Positions 9,864 through 18,575 of a stretch of DNA of 33,206 nucleotides are shown here, one piece after another. The position numbers were made by a program, and so were the translations under genes. The notes under the pieces are model-generated. The model ran no database searches, had not been told where the DNA came from, and saw only the letters and a list, made by a program, of their open reading frames with translations. Source of the stretch: Nemertoderma westbladi. Its lineage: Eukaryota > Xenacoelomorpha > Nemertodermatida > Nemertodermatidae. Position 1 is the first letter of the stretch; every line of letters starts with the position of its first letter. The stretch covers positions 1 through 33,206 of the forward strand of contig JAUCBJ010001228.1 of NCBI GenBank assembly GCA_032718475.1, in the 5' to 3' direction.

Positions 9864-10464
9864 AAATTGGTATATTTGATATTTTTATAGGTTTTTTGAG
9901 GTTTGTTTTATAGTGCCCCCAAGGAAGCGATTGATTTTTATTAAGCCAATAAAGTTTATCATCAAAGCTACTGAGTGCAAATTTATTTTGCTTTAAGGTA
10001 TAAATACGATGTAATTTAGATTGAAATCTGTGTATGTTTTTTTTTATTTCTTCATTTGAGTTGTATGCTTTTAAATATTCTTCATATGTAATATTCGTTT
10101 CCACAACAGCTCTTGTAATACCTTTTGCTCTACGAATATTTTTATTATTCCATTCCAAAATTGAATATAATTTTGGTCTTAAAAATACTGCTTGTTTAAT
10201 TTCACGTGAGGCTAGTTCGTCTTTACAGTAATAGAGTCTGGATTTATTTTTATCGCTGTAGAGGGGGTGATCCTTAGGGTAATTGGAAGTATCTAAAATA
10301 TTATTTTTAATTAATGCTTTTAAAAAATTATTCTGTGATGTATTATAATAACAACCTATCAATGAGTCAGTGTCTGATGCGGCAATTTCAATACGACAGT
10401 TTAATTCTTTCTCAATAGGTAGCAATTTATTGTAATACAGCTCATACATATCCAATTTAGCCAA
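9811..10464 (-). CDS. pPolB C-terminal part: motif C and thumb
   Basis: 217 codons in the same frame as the middle part. Motif C is DTDS at residues 31-34, with both catalytic Asp present, and PKLYS at 97-101 followed by RRAKGI fits the KxY region of viral and organellar family B polymerases. The apparent start is only a TTG just after the TAG and is not a likely real initiation site. The last 50 bases overlap the TBP-like frame. Confidence 0.85.
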   Translation of the reverse strand: MAKLDMYELYYNKLLPIEKELNCRIEIAASDTDSLIGCYYNTSQNNFLKALIKNNILDTSNYPKDHPLYSDKNKSRLYYCKDELASREIKQAVFLRPKLYSILEWNNKNIRRAKGITRAVVETNITYEEYLKAYNSNEEIKKNIHRFQSKLHRIYTLKQNKFALSSFDDKLYWLNKNQSLPWGHYKTNLKKPIKISNIPIYEEPKDDGVDDELSNSK

Positions 10465-10467
10465 GTC

Positions 10468-11349
10468 CTACACAGCGCTACCAATAAATATAGGCTTATC
10501 GAGAGTTACAGAGTCTTTCACTAATAAATGTCCCGATAATGTATTATTGTATATTATAAATTGTTCATGATTAATACGATTTACCAATTGATCGCATTTA
10601 TCGTTGCTATTTGCGATACGAAAGTTACATCGGTCTCGTATCCTCTCTATTGATTTGCCAAACAGTGAATTATTGAGCAATTTCGCGACAGCAGTTTCAA
10701 TGTAACTTTTTGCTAGGCGCCTTTGATTAATATTAAAATCTATGTAATTTTTAAATACAAATTCTTGTTGAAAAGAATATAATTTATGTAGTTTAGTAAC
10801 AATTAATCCATGTTTTATATAAAATTTTAACAGTTTCAAATGTAAATGATAAAACTCTTTATCAAATTGCGTCAGCAAGAGTTTTGGTGTAGACATCCTA
10901 TATTTACGGGAGGTACCTCTTTGTATCGATAAATTATTAAATTGTTCCCGCATATAAGGCGAAAGCATTGTTTCATTTATACTTAAATGCTCAGGGGCTA
11001 ACGGTAATTGTAATGTTTGATCGTGAATAGCCTTGGGATAATTTAAATCACATATTAAAAAATATCCAGTAGATCCATCAATGTCTAAATCTACCAAGTA
11101 CTCGATTAGTTTTTCTGGAATTGCATTCTCTAAATGTTTAATACTTACTTCTTTGAATTGCGAGGTGGGTAGTTTTTTACTTAAATTTCCAGAATATAAA
11201 GAGTTGAAATCAATATTAAAAATATGGCATTCTTCCTTAGTAGAATCATATGTACTTGTACCTGGTATATTTGATTCTATATAATGTTTTCGACAAAATG
11301 AAACACCCTTTAATAATACTTTAATAATACATAATAATACATAATACAT
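10468..11349 (-). CDS. pPolB middle part: polymerase motifs A and B
   Basis: 293 codons. The frame opens inside the repetitive ATT/ATG tract, so its first Met is not a real start. Motif A is DFNSLY at residues 47-52, with the catalytic Asp. Motif B is KLLNNSLFGK at 223-232. It ends at TAG (10468-10470), immediately before the conserved segment leading to motif C, with no frame change, so the stop looks like a point mutation or a recoded codon. Confidence 0.85.
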   Translation of the reverse strand: MYYVLLCIIKVLLKGVSFCRKHYIESNIPGTSTYDSTKEECHIFNIDFNSLYSGNLSKKLPTSQFKEVSIKHLENAIPEKLIEYLVDLDIDGSTGYFLICDLNYPKAIHDQTLQLPLAPEHLSINETMLSPYMREQFNNLSIQRGTSRKYRMSTPKLLLTQFDKEFYHLHLKLLKFYIKHGLIVTKLHKLYSFQQEFVFKNYIDFNINQRRLAKSYIETAVAKLLNNSLFGKSIERIRDRCNFRIANSNDKCDQLVNRINHEQFIIYNNTLSGHLLVKDSVTLDKPIFIGSAV

Positions 11350-13873
11350 AATCCTTTATTAATTCTATTTTACATTTATTATATTTTAGCGCGCAATCAT
11401 AGGTAAATGACGCAATACTACAGTAAAAAACCACTTCTAAATCGTAATTTTGTTTACAAACATTCCTAAAATTCTCAAATATATCAGCAAGCAAACAAAC
11501 ATCGAGTTTTAAATAGGCTAAAAGATAATCTTTGAGATTCACACAGTCGAATTCTACCCATGATAATCCTTCAAACCTATAATCTTCAATTGTGCATGTT
11601 TTTTGTGTTAAGTTACTAAAAAAATTATTTATAGACGGCAAACCAGTATCATTAAATTTATTAATATCTGTCAAGTACTCGTATGGAAATACTCCTTTCC
11701 ATTTAATTGTTGAGTTATTCAAGTTTGGATAAAAATATTTCATTTCTTGTAGAGTAATAGGTAAAATTGAGCTTATATCATGACTCGCTACATTTGTTGA
11801 ACACTCAACTAAATTACTTAGGGAAAAGCTTAAAAATTGATATGTGTCTAAGAAACGTAACTCAATTTTTTTAGAAGTGTTTTTAATTTGGATAAACGCA
11901 CTCAGTGAAATATATCGTTCTGTATTTCTCGGTATAACCTTTATATCCCAATCGGTGTATTTCTTATCTCTAAATCCGGTTTGTAATATACAATGTATAT
12001 CGTAATTACTGGAATTGTGCCCGCAAAGTACATACAGGTATCGTTTCAATGATAAACTTCGGTTACAACTATTACAGGCTGTTGCAATATATTTACCTGT
12101 AATATGTGAATGATGTCTGTTTTTCCCAACATTATTATTTAAAGTAACATTACAATAGAAACAAAATTTTGCCTGTTCAAAATTTACAAAATCAATATTA
12201 GTAAATGACATAGTTTTATGAGTGTATATGTCTGACCAACAACATAATTCAGTTAAATCAAAATATAATGAATCTAAGAAATCTTGAATACAATTATTAT
12301 TATTATTTGACTTTACGAATGTTTTCAAATGACATTTTGGGGGGTTAATTAATTCAGTATTGGGAACAATTAAATAACTCGCAGCACACGGTATATGCTC
12401 CTGTATAAATTGATTATTAACTGAAGGTTGTAAGATACATTCTATATCAAAGTAGGTGACAAACAATGGGGATAAGGTTCTATCTAAATTTGTAAAACTA
12501 ATGTGTGTTCTTTTTTTATTAGGTAGTGTCTCTCGTTGACTTCTTCCTTGGTAGCATGCAAGACGGTGTCTTTGGAGAACTTCCGATTGAAAAAAATGAG
12601 CCAAACACCTTTCACAATATTTCCTATTCCCGATATGAAGAGCTCTCATATTCAGCAATCGATTCAAGTTAGTTATGCAAACATAATGATTCAGTTTAGG
12701 TACATTGTTATTTTTTACTACAAGTAATATATTTAATAACTCTTTATCGGGTGTAATTTTACTAAACGGTGGTTGTCTTAATATAGATACGGGAGAGCGT
12801 TTGTTGTCGTTATTCCAACATAGTAAATTAATTATATATTTTGAATTTTGTTTTTCAAAAAGTTTAATCGCTAACTGCCACTCTGTTGGATAATTATTTT
12901 TCCCGTTGTCAAAAATGAAATGACTCATATAATTTTTGTACGATGAAGTACGGTTTTTGTGATCTTTCACTTTGCTACTAAATTTTGCAGATATAATTAC
13001 CCATTTGAAACAGTCATTATCAGCCGTTTGTATATTTATTGTACATTTTTTAGCTGATAGAGCCTTAGGTAATTCCATATATCCATGCCCCTTATATAGT
13101 AACGACCTACACTTAGATTCAGCTAATTTAATTTCAACCCTTAATAAAGATTTAATACGCCATCCCGAACCACGTGTGTTAAAGATGGCTATTTTTTGTA
13201 ATATATTTTCCACAACATACTCAAACCATGTGTCAAAACTTTGCGACGAATCTACAGTATTAATAGCACCACCGGAAGAATTAAAATAAAAGGTTTCCAA
13301 TTGCTCGCCTTCTGAAAAATGTGATCTGTACATTAATACATTTAGACCTAACCACAGTCTAAGAACATTCATTTCTTTCAATCTATCTAATATTAACTGA
13401 AGAATATTACCTCGAATTTGTGCTAATGCTGTTTCTACATCGGGATAATCTCTAGAAGTTGGGAGGTCGTGGACATAAATTTCAAGACGATTATCGTGAG
13501 CTTCTTGTTCCCGCGTAAAAATTGTTGCGCATGTACCAAGAGCCATCCTTAAGTTTTTTCTGGATATTATATTTTTATGTTGCGGAAATTTACGCTTTCT
13601 TGTGTAGTAACATTTCAAGTGACAGTCGTGTCGTATATAATTCTCATATGTATACTCTTTATTACAGGTAGAACAAGTCAATTGATAGGTGCGGAACTCC
13701 ATTTCTTTACAACCAGTAGTCGATTCATGTCGTTTACAAATTTCGCTGCATGAAGTCACAACATGACACTTAAAACAAGAATAACTTTCAAAATGTGACC
13801 GTAGGTGGCGTAAGTAATTATGTCTAGTTACATTCATATGACAGAATGAACAACATATTGTTATTTTATCCAT
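11321..13873 (-). CDS. pPolB N-terminal part: zinc fingers, extension, 3'-5' exonuclease
   Basis: 850 codons from Met at 13873 (context AAC-ATG-G). Residues 7-28 form a C2H2 finger (C8, C11, H23, H27), with further Cys/His pairs at 33-54 and 67-88. Residues 235-300 hold the GSGW and INIQTADNDCFKW blocks of the Polinton-type extension, and 361-366 are PVSILR. Another CxxC...H...C finger is at 420-440. Exo I is DIE at 476-478. A CxxC...HSHITGKY...CNSC zinc site follows at 571-603. Exo II is HNSSNYD at 619-625, and Exo III is YLKLD at 787-791. The frame ends shortly before the region that leads to motif A. Confidence 0.88.
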   Translation of the reverse strand: MDKITICCSFCHMNVTRHNYLRHLRSHFESYSCFKCHVVTSCSEICKRHESTTGCKEMEFRTYQLTCSTCNKEYTYENYIRHDCHLKCYYTRKRKFPQHKNIISRKNLRMALGTCATIFTREQEAHDNRLEIYVHDLPTSRDYPDVETALAQIRGNILQLILDRLKEMNVLRLWLGLNVLMYRSHFSEGEQLETFYFNSSGGAINTVDSSQSFDTWFEYVVENILQKIAIFNTRGSGWRIKSLLRVEIKLAESKCRSLLYKGHGYMELPKALSAKKCTINIQTADNDCFKWVIISAKFSSKVKDHKNRTSSYKNYMSHFIFDNGKNNYPTEWQLAIKLFEKQNSKYIINLLCWNNDNKRSPVSILRQPPFSKITPDKELLNILLVVKNNNVPKLNHYVCITNLNRLLNMRALHIGNRKYCERCLAHFFQSEVLQRHRLACYQGRSQRETLPNKKRTHISFTNLDRTLSPLFVTYFDIECILQPSVNNQFIQEHIPCAASYLIVPNTELINPPKCHLKTFVKSNNNNNCIQDFLDSLYFDLTELCCWSDIYTHKTMSFTNIDFVNFEQAKFCFYCNVTLNNNVGKNRHHSHITGKYIATACNSCNRSLSLKRYLYVLCGHNSSNYDIHCILQTGFRDKKYTDWDIKVIPRNTERYISLSAFIQIKNTSKKIELRFLDTYQFLSFSLSNLVECSTNVASHDISSILPITLQEMKYFYPNLNNSTIKWKGVFPYEYLTDINKFNDTGLPSINNFFSNLTQKTCTIEDYRFEGLSWVEFDCVNLKDYLLAYLKLDVCLLADIFENFRNVCKQNYDLEVVFYCSIASFTYDCALKYNKCKIELIKDYVLCIIMYY

Positions 13874-14067
13874 GTTGAAGTTTGTTTAGATAAATAATAA
13901 TAATAATAATAATAAAATATGTCCAAAGATTAAAATGAAATGAAATGAAATGAAATGTTATTGACTATATCTAAACATTTATATGCTAGCGAGGGAAATA
14001 ATTTTAAACCAATCACCAATCGCTTATGACTATTAGAAACCACAAAGAGTTTAACTTATGATTAGGT
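13874..14067. repeat. Intergenic spacer with (AAT)n and (AAATG)n
   Basis: The 194-base gap between the polymerase start and the end of the 354-aa ORF holds an AAT run (about 13893-13915) and four to five AAATG pentamers (about 13933-13957). It should contain the polymerase promoter if the two genes are separately transcribed. No clear TATA box could be chosen. Confidence 0.6.
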
Positions 14068-15132
14068 TTACATATTAGGATAATAATCAGGTTTCCATGG
14101 AGAATTAGTAACAGGCTCTACTAGAGCTGGGTTACTGACAACTTTCTGTTTCTTTGCAGGTAATGTGTTGGTAAATTTACTCGATGATCTTGGCTTTCGA
14201 GGTAATATTTCAGGAAAGACCTGTTGCGGTTGAGAGCAACTCTCTTCAACATCCGGATTAGGTGATGGGATCTCTACGAAAGCTTTAGGTTTATCCAAAA
14301 GGACAAAACCGTCAACATTGGCTTCAATAAGAGAAACGCCATCCATAGCCTCTTTGAGAAAACTAATATGGGCTTTATCATTCAAGTAATGCAACTCGAT
14401 AGAATTTCCGCCGGCCCCTACTTCAGTAGAATTATCGGTGTTGGTGATAATAATTTTTTTATTATTGGTTTTAATCATTTTGTGACGGTCTGATAATTGA
14501 ATGATATTTTTATCAAAAAGATGCTTGTCTGTTTCATCGACTTGGTTGTCCCACTCTCGCAACAAAACAGTTAGTTCCTGTTTTGACAAATTGAAACCTG
14601 TATAATAGTTAAAACCAACACTATCAGCGTATCTGAGGCTGATTTTCCATAAGCCAACATAGTTGGTTCCTTTAAAAGCTGTTACAAATCCAATAAACTC
14701 TGGATTTGATAATTCAATGTAGAATTGATCGCTAATAATCTCTAGCGGTGGAGAGAGAAATTGCAATAATTTGCCTCTGTATTGAATTAGAACTTCAGTA
14801 AAAGCTTTGTTGAGAACTTTACATTTGCCTTGTTTCTGAACGTAAACATCACCCGATGTGGGGTTTATGGAAATATTCAAATTTCCCCGCGCAAAACGAA
14901 GAGTTGGATATATCCTACCTGGTATAATTGCTGGTCTGGATTGATGTTGGTTGTTGTTGGTTGTTTCTAGAATGTCTAACAAATAGCGGGTATCTTGATG
15001 GGAAAAACAAATTGATTCGTTGTCCTCCTGAGATTCCACAATAAAATACTTGCTGTGAACGATGGTACAAGTATATTTATTGTAAGTAAATTTCCAGCTA
15101 TTTGTTGCTCCGGTTTTTTGCGTTAAGGCCAT
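14068..15132 (-). CDS. Unknown protein of the pPolB block, 354 aa
   Basis: Not recognised. It is a full-length frame with ATGG context at 15132, on the same strand as the polymerase and 194 bases upstream of it. The body (residues 12-200) alternates hydrophobic and polar residues like a beta-rich fold, with Trp at 13, 162 and 194. A segment LWKISLRY...GFNLSKQELTVLLREW (161-194) faintly recalls PC4-type single-stranded DNA-binding proteins, though this is too weak to call. The C-terminal 60 residues are Pro/Ser/Lys-rich with an NLS-like PAKKQKV at about 325-331. Position and NLS suggest a nuclear replication or DNA-binding role, by inference only. The intact frame beside a broken polymerase is notable. 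Confidence 0.6.
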   Translation of the reverse strand: MALTQKTGATNSWKFTYNKYTCTIVHSKYFIVESQEDNESICFSHQDTRYLLDILETTNNNQHQSRPAIIPGRIYPTLRFARGNLNISINPTSGDVYVQKQGKCKVLNKAFTEVLIQYRGKLLQFLSPPLEIISDQFYIELSNPEFIGFVTAFKGTNYVGLWKISLRYADSVGFNYYTGFNLSKQELTVLLREWDNQVDETDKHLFDKNIIQLSDRHKMIKTNNKKIIITNTDNSTEVGAGGNSIELHYLNDKAHISFLKEAMDGVSLIEANVDGFVLLDKPKAFVEIPSPNPDVEESCSQPQQVFPEILPRKPRSSSKFTNTLPAKKQKVVSNPALVEPVTNSPWKPDYYPNM

Positions 15133-15157
15133 AATAATAATAATGAATACGAAAAAT

Positions 15158-15177
15158 ATTACAAGTGATAAATTTTA
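15158..15177 (+). repeat. 20-bp direct repeat, left copy
   Basis: ATTACAAGTGATAAATTTTA recurs at 15496-15515 with one change (GATGAA). The pair brackets the palindrome just upstream of the 354-aa gene. Confidence 0.85.
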
Positions 15178-15208
15178 AACCGTATCGCTGTAATAAATTG
15201 ACACCATA

Positions 15209-15457
15209 GTTCTCACTCTAAAATTGTGTTTGGTCGGAAGACGACGCCTAAGAAAAATGATGCTGAGTTCGACATTAGGTATCGACTCAAAAACAAAAAT
15301 CGTGTGAGACACGTAGCTCAGATTTTCGTTTTTAGGTCGATACCCAATGCTGGAATCAGTATCATTTTATGTGGTGTCGTTTTCCGACCAACGAATATAC
15401 AACGAGTAAGATAATGTATAAATTATTAAGGAAATAACACAATGTCAGAGTGAGAAC
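15209..15457. repeat. Nested inverted repeats around a 160-bp imperfect palindrome
   Basis: The inner arms, 15230-15300 and 15322-15391, are about 70 bp each. They start and end TTGGTCGGAA / TTCCGACCAA and pair over most of their length, with a central loop of about 21 bases that itself holds CGTGT...ACACG. An outer inverted pair, GTTCTCACTCT (15209-15219) and AGAGTGAGAAC (15447-15457), also extends into ATTGTGTT / AACACAAT. A palindromic MITE, a folded terminus or a replication origin of the pPolB block are all possible. The short open frame across it is incidental. Confidence 0.8.
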
Positions 15458-15495
15458 AAAAAAATTAGATATGGTATCAATATATTACCATGAAG

Positions 15496-15515
15496 ATTAC
15501 AAGTGATGAATTTTA
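15496..15515 (+). repeat. 20-bp direct repeat, right copy
   Basis: ATTACAAGTGATGAATTTTA, 19 of 20 identical to 15158-15177 at an offset of 338. Confidence 0.85.
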
Positions 15516-16469
15516 TTAAAAACATTCAGTTATATATATAAATTTGTGATGTGGCATAGTCAACGAAGAAGAGATGGGACGTGTCATAATCATCGACGAA
15601 TAAGAAAAGAGATGGGGTGCAACGTGGTTGAATGGTTGGTTGGTTACGTGGATAGGAAATATGTGAAAGAATATGAATCATAGGGTTGTGTGTAATAATA
15701 ATCAATAATTATTATAAAAACGCACAGTATAATGTTAGTAGTAGTAGCCTTTCAATATGACACAGATGCTGCGGGATCGGTTAGCTTGAGTAACTACTTG
15801 GAAATGTTCGTATACGTGTAGCTGGAACGTGGCGGAATTTCATGCACATGTATCATACTGAGTGGTTGGTTTATTGGTTTGGTGACAGCAGTTGAGTAGC
15901 TCTATCAACGGAGGGATGTAAATCGTTGAGTTGGCAATCGATATAATATACTGTAATATAACGACTTGGTATATGCATCGTGTAGATGGCCACGTTATCG
16001 TTTTAGTCACCATATACAGTATGTGGAGGTGGTAGCGTGGCGAAAAGGGGAATAATCGGTGGGTTGGGGGCTAGCCATGCGTCGAGAAGTTAGGCTACGC
16101 GAAGATGAATATGCAATGGATGGTTGTTGCAGCAATGATACGAATCAATACTATCGGTTGGTAGGTAACAGCTGCCGTTGAGTAAGGTGGGCAACGCGAG
16201 GTTAGGCTACGCGTAGGTGAATACGCTACGATTGGTTGATGGTAACTACCTCGATGGTGACAGATGTAGGCAATTAAACGCCGTAATTTAGCATCGGAAT
16301 TTGGCATTTTTAATAGTCCTCCGAGATGTAGCCCATAGCCCAAGCTAGGGAGGAGTTCGTTGGGGTCACCTCTTCTCCTACTACTGTTCCATTAACTTTG
16401 TAGTTCGTCTTAGTGTGTCTTTCTCTCAGCATATCATCATGGTATTTTTATCATCTATGACGGGATCTA
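15516..16469. other. No gene seen; short imperfect duplication
   Basis: GT-rich sequence with GGTTGGTTGGT tracts. GTTAGGCTACGCG followed by a GATGAATA/GGTGAATAC variant occurs at about 16089 and 16202, an imperfect 113-bp tandem duplication. No trypsin-type exon was found here when looking for the missing part of the protease gene to the right. Confidence 0.45.
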
Positions 16470-16609
16470 TGAGATCCTGACCAGGTTAGATTTGTACGCG
16501 TCACCATTCTGCTGGCAGTTATGCTAAGTCGCTTTGGCTGAAGGCCGTTGGGGAAAACAATAGAGTTTTGTTTCTCAATATTGATAGTCCAAACGATAAT
16601 AGCACAATC
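16470..16609 (-). repeat. LTR-like direct repeat, left copy
   Basis: Homology to 20499-20638 starts at TGAGATCC and runs through GTACGCGTCACC and GCTAAGTCGC to TAGCACAATC. Beyond it both copies continue with reshuffled GGTAAATC-type motifs, so the true repeat may be longer than can be aligned by eye. Confidence 0.8.
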
Positions 16610-16639
16610 AGCAAATCGGTAAATCCGTAATGACACAGA

Positions 16640-17855
16640 TATAATAGCAGAAAATACACAGATTAATTGCTGATGTTAGTGGCGCTGACGGTCATAAACT
16701 ATGACCAGTCTGCAACTGAGTAACTAATGAACTGACCGGTAAATCAGTAGTGCAGAATAATATATATGATTAACACACACGGATATTGATTTCACCTCTT
16801 ACTGTACTTGGCCCTCTGTACCCAATGGATGCTTTCCTATCTCTAATCACGTGCTTCCCACCCCGCTATTGGCTAAGATTCTAATTGTCACTTTGGCACT
16901 CCCCGTGAGTGTTTCCCCCGCTGCTAGCCTCTACTAGCTGTATTCCCTCCGAGGTGGTTTGACCTCTCACCTCTCTCTGTGGCTTTAGGGCTTGTGTCGC
17001 CCCCCCCCCCCCCCCCCAATGTTGGTTATGAGGAGAGATTAATATTGGTAATCTCGTATCCCCAACTTATTGGTAAATGCCACTGGTCCCATTTGCTGGT
17101 AGGTAATGAAGTGGAATTGAATCCGCTTACACCCCCCCCACCCCCCATGCTATCTTCCCGGTGAGAAGATAGCATCAACCTTAAGTGCACTTCAATTCCG
17201 CTGGAACCCAATCTACTATCGGGTGTGGGGTGGATTTATTTTCTCGGGGTCGGCTTTCCTGACCCCCAACCCCCCCGGGTATGTTATTACTACCCCCCCT
17301 TGGTGCAATCACGAGCTATGTTGCACCAAGGTATCTGGCGTCTCTGTTTGAGACAATTGTGCTTTCTCTCCATACAATTTTTTACAACCTCACTCCAACC
17401 TTAATCTTGGACCTCTCTGTCCCTTACTCTCTCTCTCGCGGACCTCATTGTCCCTTACTCTCTCTCTTGCTGCTCACTCCCCACACTTGAATTGCACTCC
17501 TCTCACTTCCTCACGCGCCAACACCTCCTCTCCATACTTCCCTCATACTCAACCCATTTTGTTTGGTTCTCTGTCCCCTCCTGTCAGGCTCCCACATTCT
17601 CATCAGTGTGGCTGCACTAGAGAAATGGGATCCGTCTAATGTCTCCACCTACCCCTGATGTGCCTCACCCTCCCCTTTTGTGCCGTCACACTCAAGAAGC
17701 GTGATTCATCTAGTGTCTCGTCCTTCTGTCATAGTCAATTGGTCCCCAGACCCAGTAGTTAATTGGAAAAGGTTATATATGACTATAGTACTTATATTGG
17801 TAGTACTTATATTTCTCGATTAATTATATACATATGTAGAATGATGCTATTGCAC
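16640..17855. other. No gene seen; C-runs, CT-rich tract and a hairpin
   Basis: It contains a C18 run (17000-17017), a second C-rich stretch near 17131-17147, and an 11-bp perfect hairpin (CCTTGGTGCAA 17298-17308 with TTGCACCAAGG 17321-17331). There is also a CT-rich tract (17405-17470) in which TCCCTTACTCTCTCTCT is duplicated. None of the short frames here resembles a protein. Confidence 0.5.
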
Positions 17856-18378
17856 TTAATTATTTGCACTTAGGAGTTCGTATTTGCCTTCCAGATCAAT
17901 GGTTGGCGTTCTTTTGGTATCCTCGCCAACTCCCCTGAGGGAATCCCCATAGGCCCTCAAATATGCTACCAACTTCTTCCACCTCTTGTACGGTATGTCC
18001 ACCTCTCTGTCAACTAGGTGTCGGCTACCGTAGTGTACCGACTCGCCCTTCAGCCCTGGGTGGTCTACAAAACTCTCAAAAGCCACCTTAAAGGCTCTCC
18101 TGTGATCTTGAGGTGCCCCTGATAGCTCTCTTCCGATAACCACGGCCTTGAATAGGTTTAATAAACCTATCATTATCCAATCCTCCTGTAAGATATATCT
18201 CTTCTGATATATCTTTATCGCTCCCCTTCGGATCTGATATATCTCCTGTTTCCCTGGCCTCGCTCCCCATTTCAGCGAGTTCGCCAGTTCTGCTCCGTAC
18301 TCCTCTCGGACTTGCCCCAGTCCATCGGCTTGTGGCAGACAAGCCCCATGAGCTGGCCCATCGCCACTGTCTCCACAA
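17856..18378 (-). CDS. Two overlapping unassigned frames
   Basis: Frames 18378-18088 (96 aa) and 18173-17856 (105 aa) lie downstream of the protease in the same orientation. The second has an ordered-looking stretch (FKVAFESFVDHPGLKGESVHYG and Tyr/Lys-rich helices) but no motif I recognise. They may be the rest of the element's coding region after a deletion, or chance. Confidence 0.2.
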
Positions 18379-18575
18379 TGTCCTGTGCCCGCTCCATGCT
18401 CCTCCGGAACTCTTACTAACTTCTAACTCTTACGGTACTATGTACCCTGATACTACCCTCATGGTATGTTAATATACCACACTCCCTACTACTACTACTA
18501 GCTCTTACGTACTATCTACTACTATTACTTTCTACTATTTCACTTCTTAAGTTATTATTTTCTTCCTATTTATTT

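Larger units (their letters stand above)
9811..13873 (-). pseudogene. Protein-primed family B DNA polymerase (Polinton/adintovirus type), broken
   Basis: Three consecutive minus-strand frames together cover a pPolB of about 1350 codons. Exonuclease motifs lie in the first, polymerase motifs A and B in the second and motif C in the third. The first two frames overlap at 11321-11349, where a -/+1 shift lies inside a repetitive ATT/ATG tract. The second and third are in the same frame and separated only by a TAG at 10468-10470. The long N-terminal extension with zinc fingers and a GSGWRI...INIQTADNDCF-type block is characteristic of Polinton/Maverick and adintovirus polymerases. These copy linear DNA from a protein primer. 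No introns are seen. It could be a decayed endogenous copy, an active copy using recoding, or a copy with two base errors. The rest of the motif set is intact, so the breaks look recent. Confidence 0.88.

Noticed and set aside
12972-13289. 105-aa plus-strand ORF and similar short plus-strand frames over 10-13 kb
   Set aside because: They are shadows of the pPolB coding strand.
9306-15515. Complete Polinton/Maverick
   Set aside because: No integrase, packaging ATPase, protease or capsid frame, and no long terminal inverted repeats, were found on either side.
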